Positions 24,542 through 32,929 of a stretch of DNA of 45,878 bases are shown here, piece after piece; within the stretch, counting starts at the first letter, position 1; the number at the start of each line of letters is the position of its first letter. The translations under genes were made by a program, and so were the position numbers. The notes beneath the pieces were generated by a model. The model worked only from the letters and a program-made list of their open reading frames with translations. It was not told the DNA's origin and searched no databases. Origin of the DNA: Streptomyces mexicanus (lineage in GTDB: Bacteria > Actinomycetota > Actinomycetes > Streptomycetales > Streptomycetaceae); NCBI RefSeq assembly GCF_902506575.1, contig NZ_LR732544.1:2702232-2748109 (forward strand), given 5' to 3'.

Positions 24542-25996
24542 TCACCCGGACGCCGCGGTGGGCCGCAGTCGCCGGGAGAGCAGGACGCCGACCAGGGCCA
24601 GCAGCGCCGTGAAGGCGAACAGCCCGGCCAGCGCCGTACGGGCCGAGGAGTCGTAGTGCCTGGCGACGGCCAGCGCCGCGCCGCCCAGGCCGGCCACCAC
24701 GCCCGTGGCGAGGGTCTGCGCGAGCTGCAGCGCCCCGCTCATCTCGCCCTGCCGTTCCGCCGGTGCCTGTTCGAGGGTGTCGGTGGTGGCCGCGTTGAAC
24801 GCCACACCCATCCCGATGCCGCCGACGGCCCAGCCGGCCACCGCGATCCACGCCGGCACGGTGTCGGACAGGATGGCCAGGGCGATCACGGCGACGCCCA
24901 GCAGCAGGACGACGAACCCGAGAGCCACGCTCGCGGTCCGCCCGCCCGCCTCGGCGTCCCGCTTGGCCTGCCAGGCCGAGCCCAGCACCCAGGTGATCGC
25001 ACCCGCCGACAGGCCGAGACCGGCTGCCCAGGCGCTCTGGCCGCGCAATTCCTGCAGCCCGAGCGGCAGATAGGCCTCACTGCCGAAGTACGCCCCGCAC
25101 AGCAGCCCCCGGATGACCACACCGGCACCCAGCCCCGCGCGCGCCGTGAGGGTCCCCTCGGGGGTGACCCGGCGCAGCGCCGGCAGGGCGACGGCGATGC
25201 CCACCACCGCGAGCGCGACCAGCAGGCCCACGTTCTTCAGCAGCAGCGCCTGGAGCATGACGCCGGTGCCGAGGGTCAGCAGCACGGCACTGGCCAGCGG
25301 GCCCTTCCACCACGGTGTGGCGGGCCCGGCCGGCCCCTGGTCCCGCGGGCGCTCCAGGCGGTGCAGGCCGGGCAGCGTGAGCAGCGCCGCGGCCGCCACG
25401 ATCGGCAGCATCAGCAGGAACACCGCGCGCCAGCTGACGCTGTCCGCGAGGGTGCCCGCGACGACCGGGCCGATCAGCGACGGGATCGTCCAGGCGGAGG
25501 AGAGCAGGGCGAACATCCGGGCCCGCAGATGCTCGGGGTAGGCCAGCCCGATCACTGTGTACGCCATGGCCATCACGGCGCCGACGCCCAGGCCCTGCAG
25601 GAAGCGGCCCACCAGGAACAGCCGCCAGGAGCCGGACGCCCCGGCCACCGCGCAGCCCACCGCGAAGACGGCCGTGCCCGCCGCGACCGGCCCCCAGGGG
25701 CCGCGGCGGTCGGCGGCCCGCCCGGCGAGCACGGTGCCGATGATGTTGGCGAGCATCAGCGCCGACAGGCCCCACCCGTAGGCACCGAGGCCGTCCAGGC
25801 TGCGGGCGATGTCGGGCAGCACCGTGGCCACGCCCAGGGACTCGAACGCGACCATGCTCACCGACAGGATCACGCCGAGGCTGAGCGCCCGGTACGGGCC
25901 CGAGAAGACGCTTTCGGCAGGCTTCGGCCGCGTGGCCTGTGCGGAGGCGGCGGGCCCTTCCCGGTCTTCGGGTAACTCGCCGACGTGTTGGGACAT
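24542..25996 (-). CDS. MFS drug/metabolite exporter (DHA-type)
   Basis: 484 residues with about 12-14 membrane helices. The N-terminal 35 residues are cytosolic. Helix 1 is LSLGVILSVSMVAFESLGVA, and the motif-A loop between helices 2 and 3 reads GRAADRRGPW. Helices 4-5 contain FLVGRFLQGLGVGAVMAM, the RGxxQGxG region, and the GPVVAGTLAD antiporter element (motif C) follows near 180. The gene is divergent from a TetR regulator with an inverted repeat between them, the standard arrangement for a substrate-inducible exporter. The cargo is unknown. Confidence 0.93.
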   Translation of the reverse strand: MSQHVGELPEDREGPAASAQATRPKPAESVFSGPYRALSLGVILSVSMVAFESLGVATVLPDIARSLDGLGAYGWGLSALMLANIIGTVLAGRAADRRGPWGPVAAGTAVFAVGCAVAGASGSWRLFLVGRFLQGLGVGAVMAMAYTVIGLAYPEHLRARMFALLSSAWTIPSLIGPVVAGTLADSVSWRAVFLLMLPIVAAAALLTLPGLHRLERPRDQGPAGPATPWWKGPLASAVLLTLGTGVMLQALLLKNVGLLVALAVVGIAVALPALRRVTPEGTLTARAGLGAGVVIRGLLCGAYFGSEAYLPLGLQELRGQSAWAAGLGLSAGAITWVLGSAWQAKRDAEAGGRTASVALGFVVLLLGVAVIALAILSDTVPAWIAVAGWAVGGIGMGVAFNAATTDTLEQAPAERQGEMSGALQLAQTLATGVVAGLGGAALAVARHYDSSARTALAGLFAFTALLALVGVLLSRRLRPTAASG

Positions 25997-26022
25997 GACG
26001 TCACCTCGTGTGAGAGAATTAC

Positions 26023-26042
26023 ATTCCGATGCGGAACGGAAT
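26023..26042. promoter_or_regulatory. Nested inverted repeats in the MFS/TetR divergent promoter
   Basis: ATTCCG (26023-26028) pairs with CGGAAT (26037-26042), and a nested TTCCG-ATG-CGGAA (26024-26036) shares the left arm. The site lies in the 64-base gap between the two starts, so binding of the TetR protein would block both promoters. Confidence 0.65.
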
Positions 26043-26060
26043 CATAAACATACTGGAGGC

Positions 26061-26723
26061 ATGGTGAGCACGCCACAGGGCGCCGCGGGTGCCGCCCCGC
26101 TGACGGCGCAGCAGCGTTCGAGAGGCCGACCGCGCGACGAACGCATCGACGCGGCGGTACGGCAGGCGGTGATCGAGATCCTCAACGAGGTCGGCTACGG
26201 CCGGCTGACGCTGGAGGCCGTCGCCGCCCGGGCGGGCACCAGCAAGCCGACCCTGCGCCGCCGCTGGCGCTCCCGGCAGCACCTCGTGGTCAGCGCGCTG
26301 GTGCAGACGATGGGCTCCTCGCCCACCCCTGACACCGGCTGCACCCACTGCGACCTCATCGCCGGGATCCGCACCCTGAGCCACGCCTTCACGACCACCA
26401 TCGGGCGGCGGGCGCTGCCCGCGCTCATCGCGGACCTCACGGACGACCCGGAACTGGAGTCGGAGTTCTTGAACGAGCTGTTCCATCCGCGTCGCGCTGC
26501 CACGGCCGCCGCCTTGCGCCGGGGCATCCAGCGCGGCGACATCCGCCCCGACGCGGACATCGACCTGCTGCTGGACCTGCTCGGCGCCACGGCCTACTAC
26601 CGGGTGCTCTTCGGGCACCTGCCGCTCACCCCCACCCTGGCCGAGGACGTCGTGGAGGTCGTTCTCGCCGGTGTGGCCACGCCGCAGTGGCGCAGCCGGC
26701 ACGAGGCCGTGGACAGAGTCTGA
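26061..26723 (+). CDS. TetR/AcrR family regulator of the MFS exporter
   Basis: 220 residues. The helix-turn-helix lies at about 20-65: RGRPRDERIDAAVRQAVIEI, then LTLEAVAARAGTSKPTLRRR, with WRSR where most members have YxHF or WRSK, a variant common in TetR proteins with a TetR_C_16-like C-terminal domain. ALPALIADLTDDPELESEF and the pattern RRGIQRGDIRPDADIDLLLDLL belong to that C-terminal domain. GGAGG lies 1 base before the ATG at 26061 and 4 bases before the adjacent GTG at 26064, so either may be used. It almost certainly represses the divergent exporter gene and itself. Confidence 0.93.
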   Translation: MVSTPQGAAGAAPLTAQQRSRGRPRDERIDAAVRQAVIEILNEVGYGRLTLEAVAARAGTSKPTLRRRWRSRQHLVVSALVQTMGSSPTPDTGCTHCDLIAGIRTLSHAFTTTIGRRALPALIADLTDDPELESEFLNELFHPRRAATAAALRRGIQRGDIRPDADIDLLLDLLGATAYYRVLFGHLPLTPTLAEDVVEVVLAGVATPQWRSRHEAVDRV

Positions 26724-27195
26724 CGCCGCGCAGGGCGCTCGGACCACGGGCCCCCTCCGGCCGTCCCGGCACGGAGGGCGCCGGACCGCGCCGGCCGCGC
26801 CCTGCTGGAGCGATGTGCCCAGGAAGGGGAAGCGGACGACGAACTGCTGGGCCGCCTCAGCAGCGGCAAAGTCGCCGCCGGCGCACCGGGCATCGCCGCC
26901 GGCGGACTGAGCGCCCTGCGCCGGCCGCAGCCGGTGACACCGCCGCCCTCGTCACTTACGTCAATCTCGCCCAGGCCACCGCCCTCGACGGCGACCTGGA
27001 CGGCGCCCGGCTCTCCTGCACGGCGCGCCCGCGGACCTCGGCCCGCCGGCCCCCGACCGCGAACCGGCGGCCGGTGCCTGCACCGTACTGGGCCTGCTCG
27101 GTCCCGTCGGCCACTGAGCAGCGTCCGATGCCGGACCGGACCCACCCGGTTTTCGTCGGCGTGGTGTTCCTCCGCTCAAGGCCAAGAGGACCTTC
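26724..27195. other. Intergenic region, possibly decayed TPR-type coding DNA
   Basis: About 470 bases. Plus-strand frames give RALLERCAQEGEADDELLGR and later DTAALVTYVNLAQATALDGD, which look like helical-repeat coding DNA broken by frameshifts. I cannot assign a family with confidence. Confidence 0.3.
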
Positions 27196-28141
27196 TCAGC
27201 CGGCTTGACCGATGGCCACGGTGCGGGATCCCGGAACGAAGTCGCCGAAGGACTGTTCCCAGGACTCGCCAGGCCAGTAGTAGGTCACACAGCCCTCAGA
27301 GGGTCGGTAGTGAGCGGTGTAGAGGGTTCCCAGCCCCTTGTCGTACGCGGATTGATACAGCGGCGGCTTCAGCATCGCCGCCACGTCCGTGCCGGCCGCG
27401 CGAAGAGCGCTCAGCCGCTCTTGGGTCCGGGAGGACTGCTCTTGCTCGTCGGGCACCGGCATGTGCTGATGGTTGGCAGCGCAGGCGTCCGGGGCCTCAG
27501 TCAGCGGGATGTCCGGCCCCACGAACACCGTCAGTGCCTGCTCGGGGTCGACAAGGGTGACGTTCTGCGGGATGGCGATCGGTATGGACTTCAACTTGCT
27601 GACGGCCTCATCAACGGTGCTACACGTCTCCAACAAGTAGCGCAGGACGATGAGGATGGCGAAGCCTGGGCCGTGGGGCGAATCGACCACCGAAGGTGAG
27701 TGAGACCGCGAGCCCGGCATCGTTCATCCCGTCCAACAAGCCCCAGGCGGCATCCTGCATTCCGATCACCGGCCGAAGGAAGTGGGAGGAGACAATGGTG
27801 CCCTCACACTCGTCAGGGCTGAAGTCGTAGTTGCGCAGCAGGTTGCCACTGCCGCCGATCTGGGTGCAGCCCGAGAAGAACGGTCGCAAGGTCGCGAGGG
27901 TGAGGAAGGTCTTCGCTTCAGGCCGGTCGAGCTGACCGGCGAGACGGTCGAGCACGGGAAGCAGCTCGGGCATGTGCGCCTCGAACAGCCTCTGAGCACG
28001 ATCCGCGCCCTCTGAAGTGCGGCTCTCCTCGGTCATCCACCCCTCCGCGAGCGGCCACAGGGCCTGCGTATGGGTAGCCCATCGCCCGTCACTTCCGTCG
28101 CCAACCTCGATAGCACGGAAGGTCTTCTGCTGTTGGCTCAT
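27196..28141 (-). pseudogene. Ntn-hydrolase (acyltransferase/C45-like), single frameshift
   Basis: Two overlapping frames make one protein of about 310 residues. The first runs from the ATG at 28141 (AGGGGAG upstream) through PFFSGCTQIGGSGNLLRNYD (about 88-107), where the Cys would be the N-terminal nucleophile region of the choloylglycine/C45 type, to GMNDAGLAVSLTFGG. Near 27680 the reading continues in another frame with GPGFAILIVLRYLLETCSTV and DEAVSKLKSIPIAIPQNVTL, the normal continuation of this family, to a regular C-terminus. One inserted or lost base explains the break. Family members hydrolyse amide bonds such as bile-salt conjugates, penicillins or acyl-homoserine lactones. The gene may be newly dead, or the frameshift may be a sequencing error. 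Confidence 0.8.
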
Positions 28142-28847
28142 GGCTGCCGCTCCCCTGCGGACGTCGAGTCAGGCGCTCGCAACCTAGCTAATTTCGTAGG
28201 TGATTCACCAGATCAAGCATGGCTGGTGCAGGCATCCGAGGTACCCGCAGATCTTCTCGAACGACATAGCCTGCAGCGCCCTCCCCTTCGCCCCACGCTT
28301 CGGCACCGTGTGCCGTCGGCGTCTTGGTCACGGTCACCGCAGAGCGATGCTGCACCGCACGCAAAGAACACGAACCGCAGAAACGGAACGATCCATTCGA
28401 GCGAGTGAACAAGCCGGATCCCGCCCCCGCGCCGGGACCGCGACTGCTACGTCACCCCGCGGCCGAAACCCGGGCGCCACCAACGCGACAGTTTCCCGTT
28501 CGCCGGAGATGGCGTAGCGGCGGGGGGCGGGGCCGTGGCAGCCGGGTGACTGCTGCAGTGGCCTGCGGTCGCTGGAGGGGGCAACCCCGGTGGCAGACAG
28601 TTCCCGCCGCACAGCCAAGGACCACCGCACCGGCTGGGGCTGGGGTAGCCCACGCGAGCGACCTGCATCGGGCCATCCATTTCCCAGCGGATCGGGCCGG
28701 AGGTCAGGCAGGAACACGCTCCTCAACCAGCAAACATCGCTTTTACGTCGAAAGAATAATTCGGATGCGTATTCCGACCTTCCGTATCTTCCGGTTATGC
28801 CGTCAGCATTTCCCCGCACAGTCCTCCTCGACAAGGGAGTCAACGCC
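28142..28847. other. Long intergenic region with no recognised gene
   Basis: About 700 bases between the Ntn-hydrolase start and the tectonin relic. 28735-28800 is AT-richer and may contain promoters. Frames on both strands give no recognisable protein. Confidence 0.4.
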
Positions 28848-29110
28848 ATGGCTGAGTGGCAGCGGGTCTCCGGCGCTCTCGTACGGATTGCGGCAGGCTC
28901 ACGCACGAACGTGGGGGGTGAACGCCGGCGGGAACATCTACCGCTGCACCAACAACGACGCCTCCCCTGACAGAAGGTCCGCGGCGGCGCGACCGCCATC
29001 GGCGCAGCCGCCGACGGCACCGTCTGGCACATCTACGCCGGCGGCGAGATCTACCCGTTTCACCGGAGGCCAGCCCGGCTGCAGCGGGTCGGCACCGACC
29101 GCCCCCGCCC
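28848..29110 (+). pseudogene. Tectonin-repeat (lectin-like) protein, multiply frameshifted
   Basis: A start with AAGGGA upstream opens MAEWQRVSGALVRIAAGSRT. The next segments lie in two other frames: WGVNAGGNIYRCTNNDASP, then TAIGAAADGTVWHIYAGGEI and a Y-P-F stretch. Joined, they are tectonin beta-propeller repeats (W..V.G....IA.GS...VWGVN..GNIYR), which bind carbohydrates in secreted or phagocytosis-related lectins. At least two frameshifts and an early end leave no functional protein. Confidence 0.65.
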
Positions 29111-29183
29111 GGTTGCCGTGGCCACCCGCCTCCTCAGGAATCACTGGCATGGAACGCCCAAGCACCGACAGGAAGAGACCACC

Positions 29184-29537
29184 GTGACCCGTCGATCGAT
29201 CACGGCGGCCGTCAGCGCCGCCTGCAGCGCCTTCGTTCTGCTTCTGGCCGCACCCGGCTCAGCCTCCGCGGCAACCGGCCAGTTCCGCTACACCTACACC
29301 ACCGCCGAGGGATACGAGGCCGTCGGCTTCCTCAACAACCCCGCCAGCGGTGAATGCATCAACCTGCCCGCGCCGGGCTCCGCCCCCGGCACGGCCTCCA
29401 GGGCACCCAAGAACCGCACGGACGCCACCGCCACCGTCTTCCTCGACGCCGACTGCGAAGGCGACACCTACTACACCCTGCCCGCCGGCACGGGCGCATC
29501 CGACCGCCTGCTCCTGCGCTCCGTCGTCTTCTCCTGA
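29184..29537 (+). CDS. Small secreted protein of unknown function
   Basis: 117 residues from a GTG with AGGAAGAG upstream. MTRRSITAAVSAACSAFVLL and LAAPGSASA is a clear signal peptide, cleaved near residue 29. The mature part (about 88 residues) has two Cys residues (in GECINLP and DADCEGDTY), probably a disulphide, and a Tyr-rich beta-type sequence (FRYTYTTAEGYEAVGFLNN). It resembles small actinobacterial beta-sandwich/crystallin-like secreted proteins, but I cannot name a family. It follows the tectonin relic closely and could once have been part of the same secreted-protein group. Confidence 0.75.
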   Translation: MTRRSITAAVSAACSAFVLLLAAPGSASAATGQFRYTYTTAEGYEAVGFLNNPASGECINLPAPGSAPGTASRAPKNRTDATATVFLDADCEGDTYYTLPAGTGASDRLLLRSVVFS

Positions 29538-29930
29538 AGGAACACCGCCGAGGCGCCACAGAGGACACACCCCGCGGCGTGCCGCCGGCCCGTGCGCCGT
29601 GCGCACGGGCCGGAAAGGCGCGGCAGCGGCAGGTGGAGGAGCTGGACAACGGCATCGTCACCGTCCGCAACGCCTCCTCCGGTACGGATCTGGGGTCGGC
29701 CTGCACAAGCTGGGCGTCTTCCCGCCCCTGGCCGGTCTGCAGCCGGCCGACCAGAACGACTTCACGCAGGCCTGGTACCTCACCAGCGCCTGAGCAGTCT
29801 GTACGACACAGCGCCCAGGCCCCGTGCACTGTGTCTGTCGGACACTTGCGGCTGCAGCCTGGACGATCACCGTCAACGCCGCGCCGGCCGTCCGGTCGCG
29901 TGCGGCGCATCACCGAGTAAGGAGCACATC
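29538..29930. other. Gap with a possible secreted-protein relic
   Basis: About 390 bases. Two frames give LDNGIVTVRNASSGTDLG and LHKLGVFPPLAGLQPADQND followed by FTQAWYLTSA and a stop at about 29793, protein-like but unrecognised and frameshifted. The GGAG ribosome site of the next gene ends the gap. Confidence 0.35.
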
Positions 29931-30407
29931 ATGACCACCGAGGATGCCGCCACCCCCGCGGACAACACGCTCTCGCCCGTCGACCAGAACTTCGTCCAGG
30001 CCGCGACGGTGCTGTACAGCACCCAGATCGACGCGGGGAAGACGGCCCACAAGAACACGAGCAACGCCGACGTGCGGTCCTTCGCGCGGCACATGATCGC
30101 CGACTTCATGCGGCTGACCGTGCAGCTGAAGGGCACCGCCCCTGAGGGCGTGACCGTCCCCAAGGACAACAGCGACACCGCCCTCCTGGACTCACTGCGC
30201 CCCCTGGTCGGCGCCGACTTCGACCGCGCCTACGTGCGCAAGCTCGGTCTGGAGGCGCACCGGATCGGCATCGCCGCGTTCGAGAAGGAAGCCAAGGACG
30301 GTGATAACCCGTCGCTGAAGCAGGCTGCCCTGGACGCCCTGCCGACGCTGCGCGAGCACTACCTGATGGGGCAGAAGCTCGCGCAGAAGCTGGGCGTCAC
30401 GGAGTGA
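29931..30407 (+). CDS. DUF4142 ferritin-like four-helix protein
   Basis: 158 residues from an ATG with GGAG 6 bases upstream. The pattern LSPVDQNFVQAATVLYSTQI (15-34), VRSFARHMIADFMRLTVQLK (about 48-67), LRPLVGADFDRAYVRKLGLE (about 91-110) and LPTLREHYLMGQKLA (about 138-152) is the four-helix DUF4142 domain (PF13628), common as small stress-related proteins in bacteria. The protein lacks a signal peptide, although many relatives have one. Role unknown. A hairpin follows 20 bases after the stop. Confidence 0.88.
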   Translation: MTTEDAATPADNTLSPVDQNFVQAATVLYSTQIDAGKTAHKNTSNADVRSFARHMIADFMRLTVQLKGTAPEGVTVPKDNSDTALLDSLRPLVGADFDRAYVRKLGLEAHRIGIAAFEKEAKDGDNPSLKQAALDALPTLREHYLMGQKLAQKLGVTE

Positions 30408-30427
30408 GCCAGCTTCCGTCGGGCTCC

Positions 30428-30447
30428 GGCGCTGGGGAATCAGCGCC
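30428..30447. terminator. Hairpin after the DUF4142 gene
   Basis: GGCGCTG and CAGCGCC form a perfect 7-bp stem with a 6-base loop, 21 bases after the stop codon. Confidence 0.6.
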
Positions 30448-30657
30448 AGAACCGCGGGGTGTGATGCGGGGTGAGATCGTCGACCAGCTGTCAGCCCGCA
30501 GGAGACGAACTGGGTGCCGATAGCGCCCCGCATCGACCGCAGCGTCCGCGCGGACCTCAGCGACGGCGGGCTATCCGCAGGGCCGGGTGGGCGGCTACGG
30601 CGGGGCGAGCGGGGTTTGCGCGCGGCCGGTGGCGTCCCGGCCGTCTGAATCCCCGGC

Positions 30658-31332
30658 TCAGCCGCATGCCGGTGCAGCACTGCCCGTGCCCGCCGCGGGC
30701 TGCGGCAGTCGCGGGGCGGGCCAGGCCGGGTTCCACCGCCAGGCTGACCACGCCGCGAGGTCGGTGAAGGGCCCGCAGCGTTCGGCGAGCATCGCAAGCA
30801 CTTCCTCGCGGGCGGCGTCCACGGCGCGGTGCTCGGTGTCGGTGACGATGCCGAGCCGCCGCACATGCGCGTACTCGTCTTCGTCCTTCCACTGCCATCT
30901 GGTCAAGTCATGGTCGACGATCAGGTCCACGGTGAGGTCGAAGGTGTCGAACCCGTCGCCGGTGCGGATGGCGGGGCGCTCAAAGTTCACGTACCAGTTC
31001 CGCAGCCCGCCGCCCGTGTAGAAGGCGTTGATGCTGAACCAGGCAGCCGGCGGCTTCCACATCAGCAGCTCGGTCTCCTGCCACACTGAAGCCGCCAGCT
31101 CCCACGTGCCGCTCGCCATCGCGTCGAACACCTCCATCCGCACCGAGCGGTCGCCGTCGTCACGAGCCTTGACGTACAGGGCAGGCCAGCGGGTCTCGGC
31201 GCCCGGCGGGCAGGCGGCCACCAGGGCTTGGCTCGTGTCAGCGACAACGCGCAGTGCATGCTCGCTCCACACCCGGCCGGAGCAGTGCACGTCACGCCGC
31301 ACGACCGTCTGACCGGCCCTGAAAATCTCCAT
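30658..31332 (-). CDS. DUF402 domain protein
   Basis: 224 residues from the ATG at 31332 with GGAGGA upstream. The DUF402 fold is seen in AFYTGGGLRNWYVNFERPAI (about 103-122), then DGFDTFDLTVDLIVDHDLTR with the conserved acidic cluster, and WQWKDEDEYAHVRRLGIV. The acidic residues fit the metal-dependent nucleoside phosphatase/RNase-E/G-associated DUF402 proteins (PF04167). The tail is Pro/Ala-rich. The open frame extends upstream into a nuclease relic but that part is not conserved. Function in this organism is unknown. Confidence 0.88.
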   Translation of the reverse strand: MEIFRAGQTVVRRDVHCSGRVWSEHALRVVADTSQALVAACPPGAETRWPALYVKARDDGDRSVRMEVFDAMASGTWELAASVWQETELLMWKPPAAWFSINAFYTGGGLRNWYVNFERPAIRTGDGFDTFDLTVDLIVDHDLTRWQWKDEDEYAHVRRLGIVTDTEHRAVDAAREEVLAMLAERCGPFTDLAAWSAWRWNPAWPAPRLPQPAAGTGSAAPACG

Positions 31333-31517
31333 CGAAATCCTCCTCCGCAGCAGCCCGCCAGACGTCTGGTTCTCTGCTCGGCAACAGGATGCCTGTGGTG
31401 TCGGCGAGCGATCGGCGAGAACGCTCGGATCACCGCGATCCGGCGCCCGCCCTACGAACGGCCAGTCGGCGCGCTGGCGGCCTATGACCGCCAGCAGCCC
31501 CTTGTAGACTGCCCTCC

Positions 31518-32110
31518 CTACCGGGCCGGAATGACCGTGACAGGACGGTCCGGGCACTGGCCCAACGTCTGCGCGAGGGCCATCTGTTCGTCGGCGTCGA
31601 TACTCAGGCCCCAACGGAGTTTGTCGGCCACCCAGTCGGTGACGTACTGGCAGCGGTACCCGGCCGCCGACGGCAGCCACGTGGCCGGGTCCTGGTCCGC
31701 CTTCGACCGGTTCGAAGCCGCAGACACCACACTGCGGCACCGTCGATGTAACGGTCGTCGTAGGGCGAGTACCAGCGGCCCCCGGCCAGGGTGCAGTGCG
31801 CGCCCATGCCCGGATGTGACGACCACCTCCGCCTTGAGAACCTCCTGGCGGGTGTTGCAGCCGTCATGGTCGGCATCCACCCAGTGCTTGAACTTGCTGC
31901 GCTCATAGCCGGTGCGGTCCTCCGCGCGTACGGGAGCTGGGCGAGAGCGTCACGGACCGGCAGGGTCACCCTCTGGCCCGGGGCGCGCAGCGGTACGGTG
32001 ACCGCGCCGGCTGTGCGGGCGGTGGCGGTGGCGATGTGGGCGGTGGCGGGCAGGAGCAGAGCGACGGCCGCAGTGCGGTGCGGTGCGGGCCAGACGCATC
32101 AGAACGAAGG
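31518..32110 (-). pseudogene. Secreted HNH/DUF1524 nuclease with the catalytic block deleted
   Basis: In three frames the order of a Streptomyces secreted nuclease is readable: hydrophobic signal (AAVALLLPATAHIATATA), then GYERSKFKHWVDADHDGCNT followed by RQEVLKAEVVV, then CTLAGGRWYSPYDDRYIDGA, then VSAASNRSKADQDPATWLPS and KLRWGLSIDADEQMAL, with the end VTVIPAR. The segment that should lie between YIDGA and VSAASNRSK, about 40 residues with the DIDHxVPLAEAW motif and its catalytic His, is missing. At least two frameshifts are also present. It cannot be an active nuclease. Confidence 0.8.
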
Positions 32111-32119
32111 TCCCTTTCA

Positions 32120-32263
32120 CATCGGCCCAGTTCCCCGACGGCAGCGACGGCTGGCCCGCGGACACCCGCGCCGCGCGGACCCAAGGCACCTTCACCCTCG
32201 GCAACGGCGTGTCAGCGACGTCAAGAAGTACGAGTACCGGACGGACTGGGACCCCACCGTCCG
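32120..32263 (+). pseudogene. Possible scrap of a surface (DNRLRE/LamG-type) protein
   Basis: Two frames read TRAARTQGTFTLGNG and VSDVKKYEYRTDWDPTV. This resembles the repeat FTF..G.sDVtkYEYrwD found in large secreted actinobacterial proteins. The stretch ends exactly where the truncated kinase begins on the other strand. Weak match. Confidence 0.3.
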
Positions 32264-32763
32264 TCGGGGGCGGGTTCCTCCGGGGGCGGCTCGTGGCCGT
32301 GGGAGACCATCGTGCGCTCGCCCTCGTAGGCCATGGAGACGGTGACCGGCGAGTGCCAGCCGGCGACCGTGCGGGACGGGGAGAGGTCGATGCCCTCGCC
32401 CTGTTCCAGCGCGTCCCAGCAGTACTCGCCGTAGTGGTCGTCGCCGAACGCGGCCGCCAGGCAGGTGCGCAGGCCCAGGCGGGCCAGCGCGGTCGCCATG
32501 TTGGCCACGCCGCCCGGGCTCGACCCCATGCCGCGCGCCCAGGACTCGGTGCCGCGCACCGGGGCGGAGTCGAGTCCGGTGAAGATGATGTCGAGGAAGA
32601 CGGTTCCGGTCAGGTACACGTCCCAGGGTGGGTCGTCGGCCGAGCGGATCGCGGCCAGCGGATCGACCTGCGGGCCGACGGGGGCGTGCGGTGCCCCGAC
32701 GATGTACTCCCTGTCCTGCGGGTACTGCGGATCCTCTCCGGCGGGCGTATGGGACGCGGTCAC
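32221..32763 (-). pseudogene. PfkB-family sugar kinase, 3' half lost
   Basis: About 165 N-terminal residues from a GTG. WDVYLTGTVFLDIIFTGLDS (about 48-67) and SSPGGVANMATALARLG (about 81-97, the first PfkB signature) are intact, and the sequence is coherent to about EPPPEEPAP. After that the frame runs into the neighbouring accessory DNA and ends 14 codons later. The second signature DTxGAGD, which holds the catalytic Asp, is absent. Family members phosphorylate sugars or nucleosides at the expense of ATP. Beside it lies a sugar-acid dehydratase gene, so a role in the same pathway is likely for the intact ancestor. Confidence 0.85.
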
Positions 32764-32929
32764 GGTGCGCTCCTGACATGGTGCGGATCAGGCCAGTGTG
32801 CACCAGAGCACCGACAAGGTGGAGGCGGTCACGCCGGGGGCGGCGCGGTCGGGTGCGGGACGGGGGTGTGCCCCGCCGCGGGCGGCGCGCCCGGGTGCGG
32901 GGCGGCGGTCGCACGCCCCGCCGGGTCCC

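Noticed and set aside
24224..25975. Plus-strand open frame opposite the MFS exporter
   Set aside because: The minus strand has a full set of membrane helices and MFS motifs; the plus translation is hydrophilic and Gln/Arg/Gly-rich.
4225..32263. Whole accessory half as one integrated element
   Set aside because: No integrase, no flanking direct repeats and no tRNA border can be seen; the mix of relics suggests many separate events.
32830..32910. GC-rich imperfect direct repeats between the kinase relic and the dehydratase gene
   Set aside because: Two similar GGGCGGCGCG...CGGGTGCGGG units exist, but such runs are expected by chance in DNA of this composition and have no further structure.
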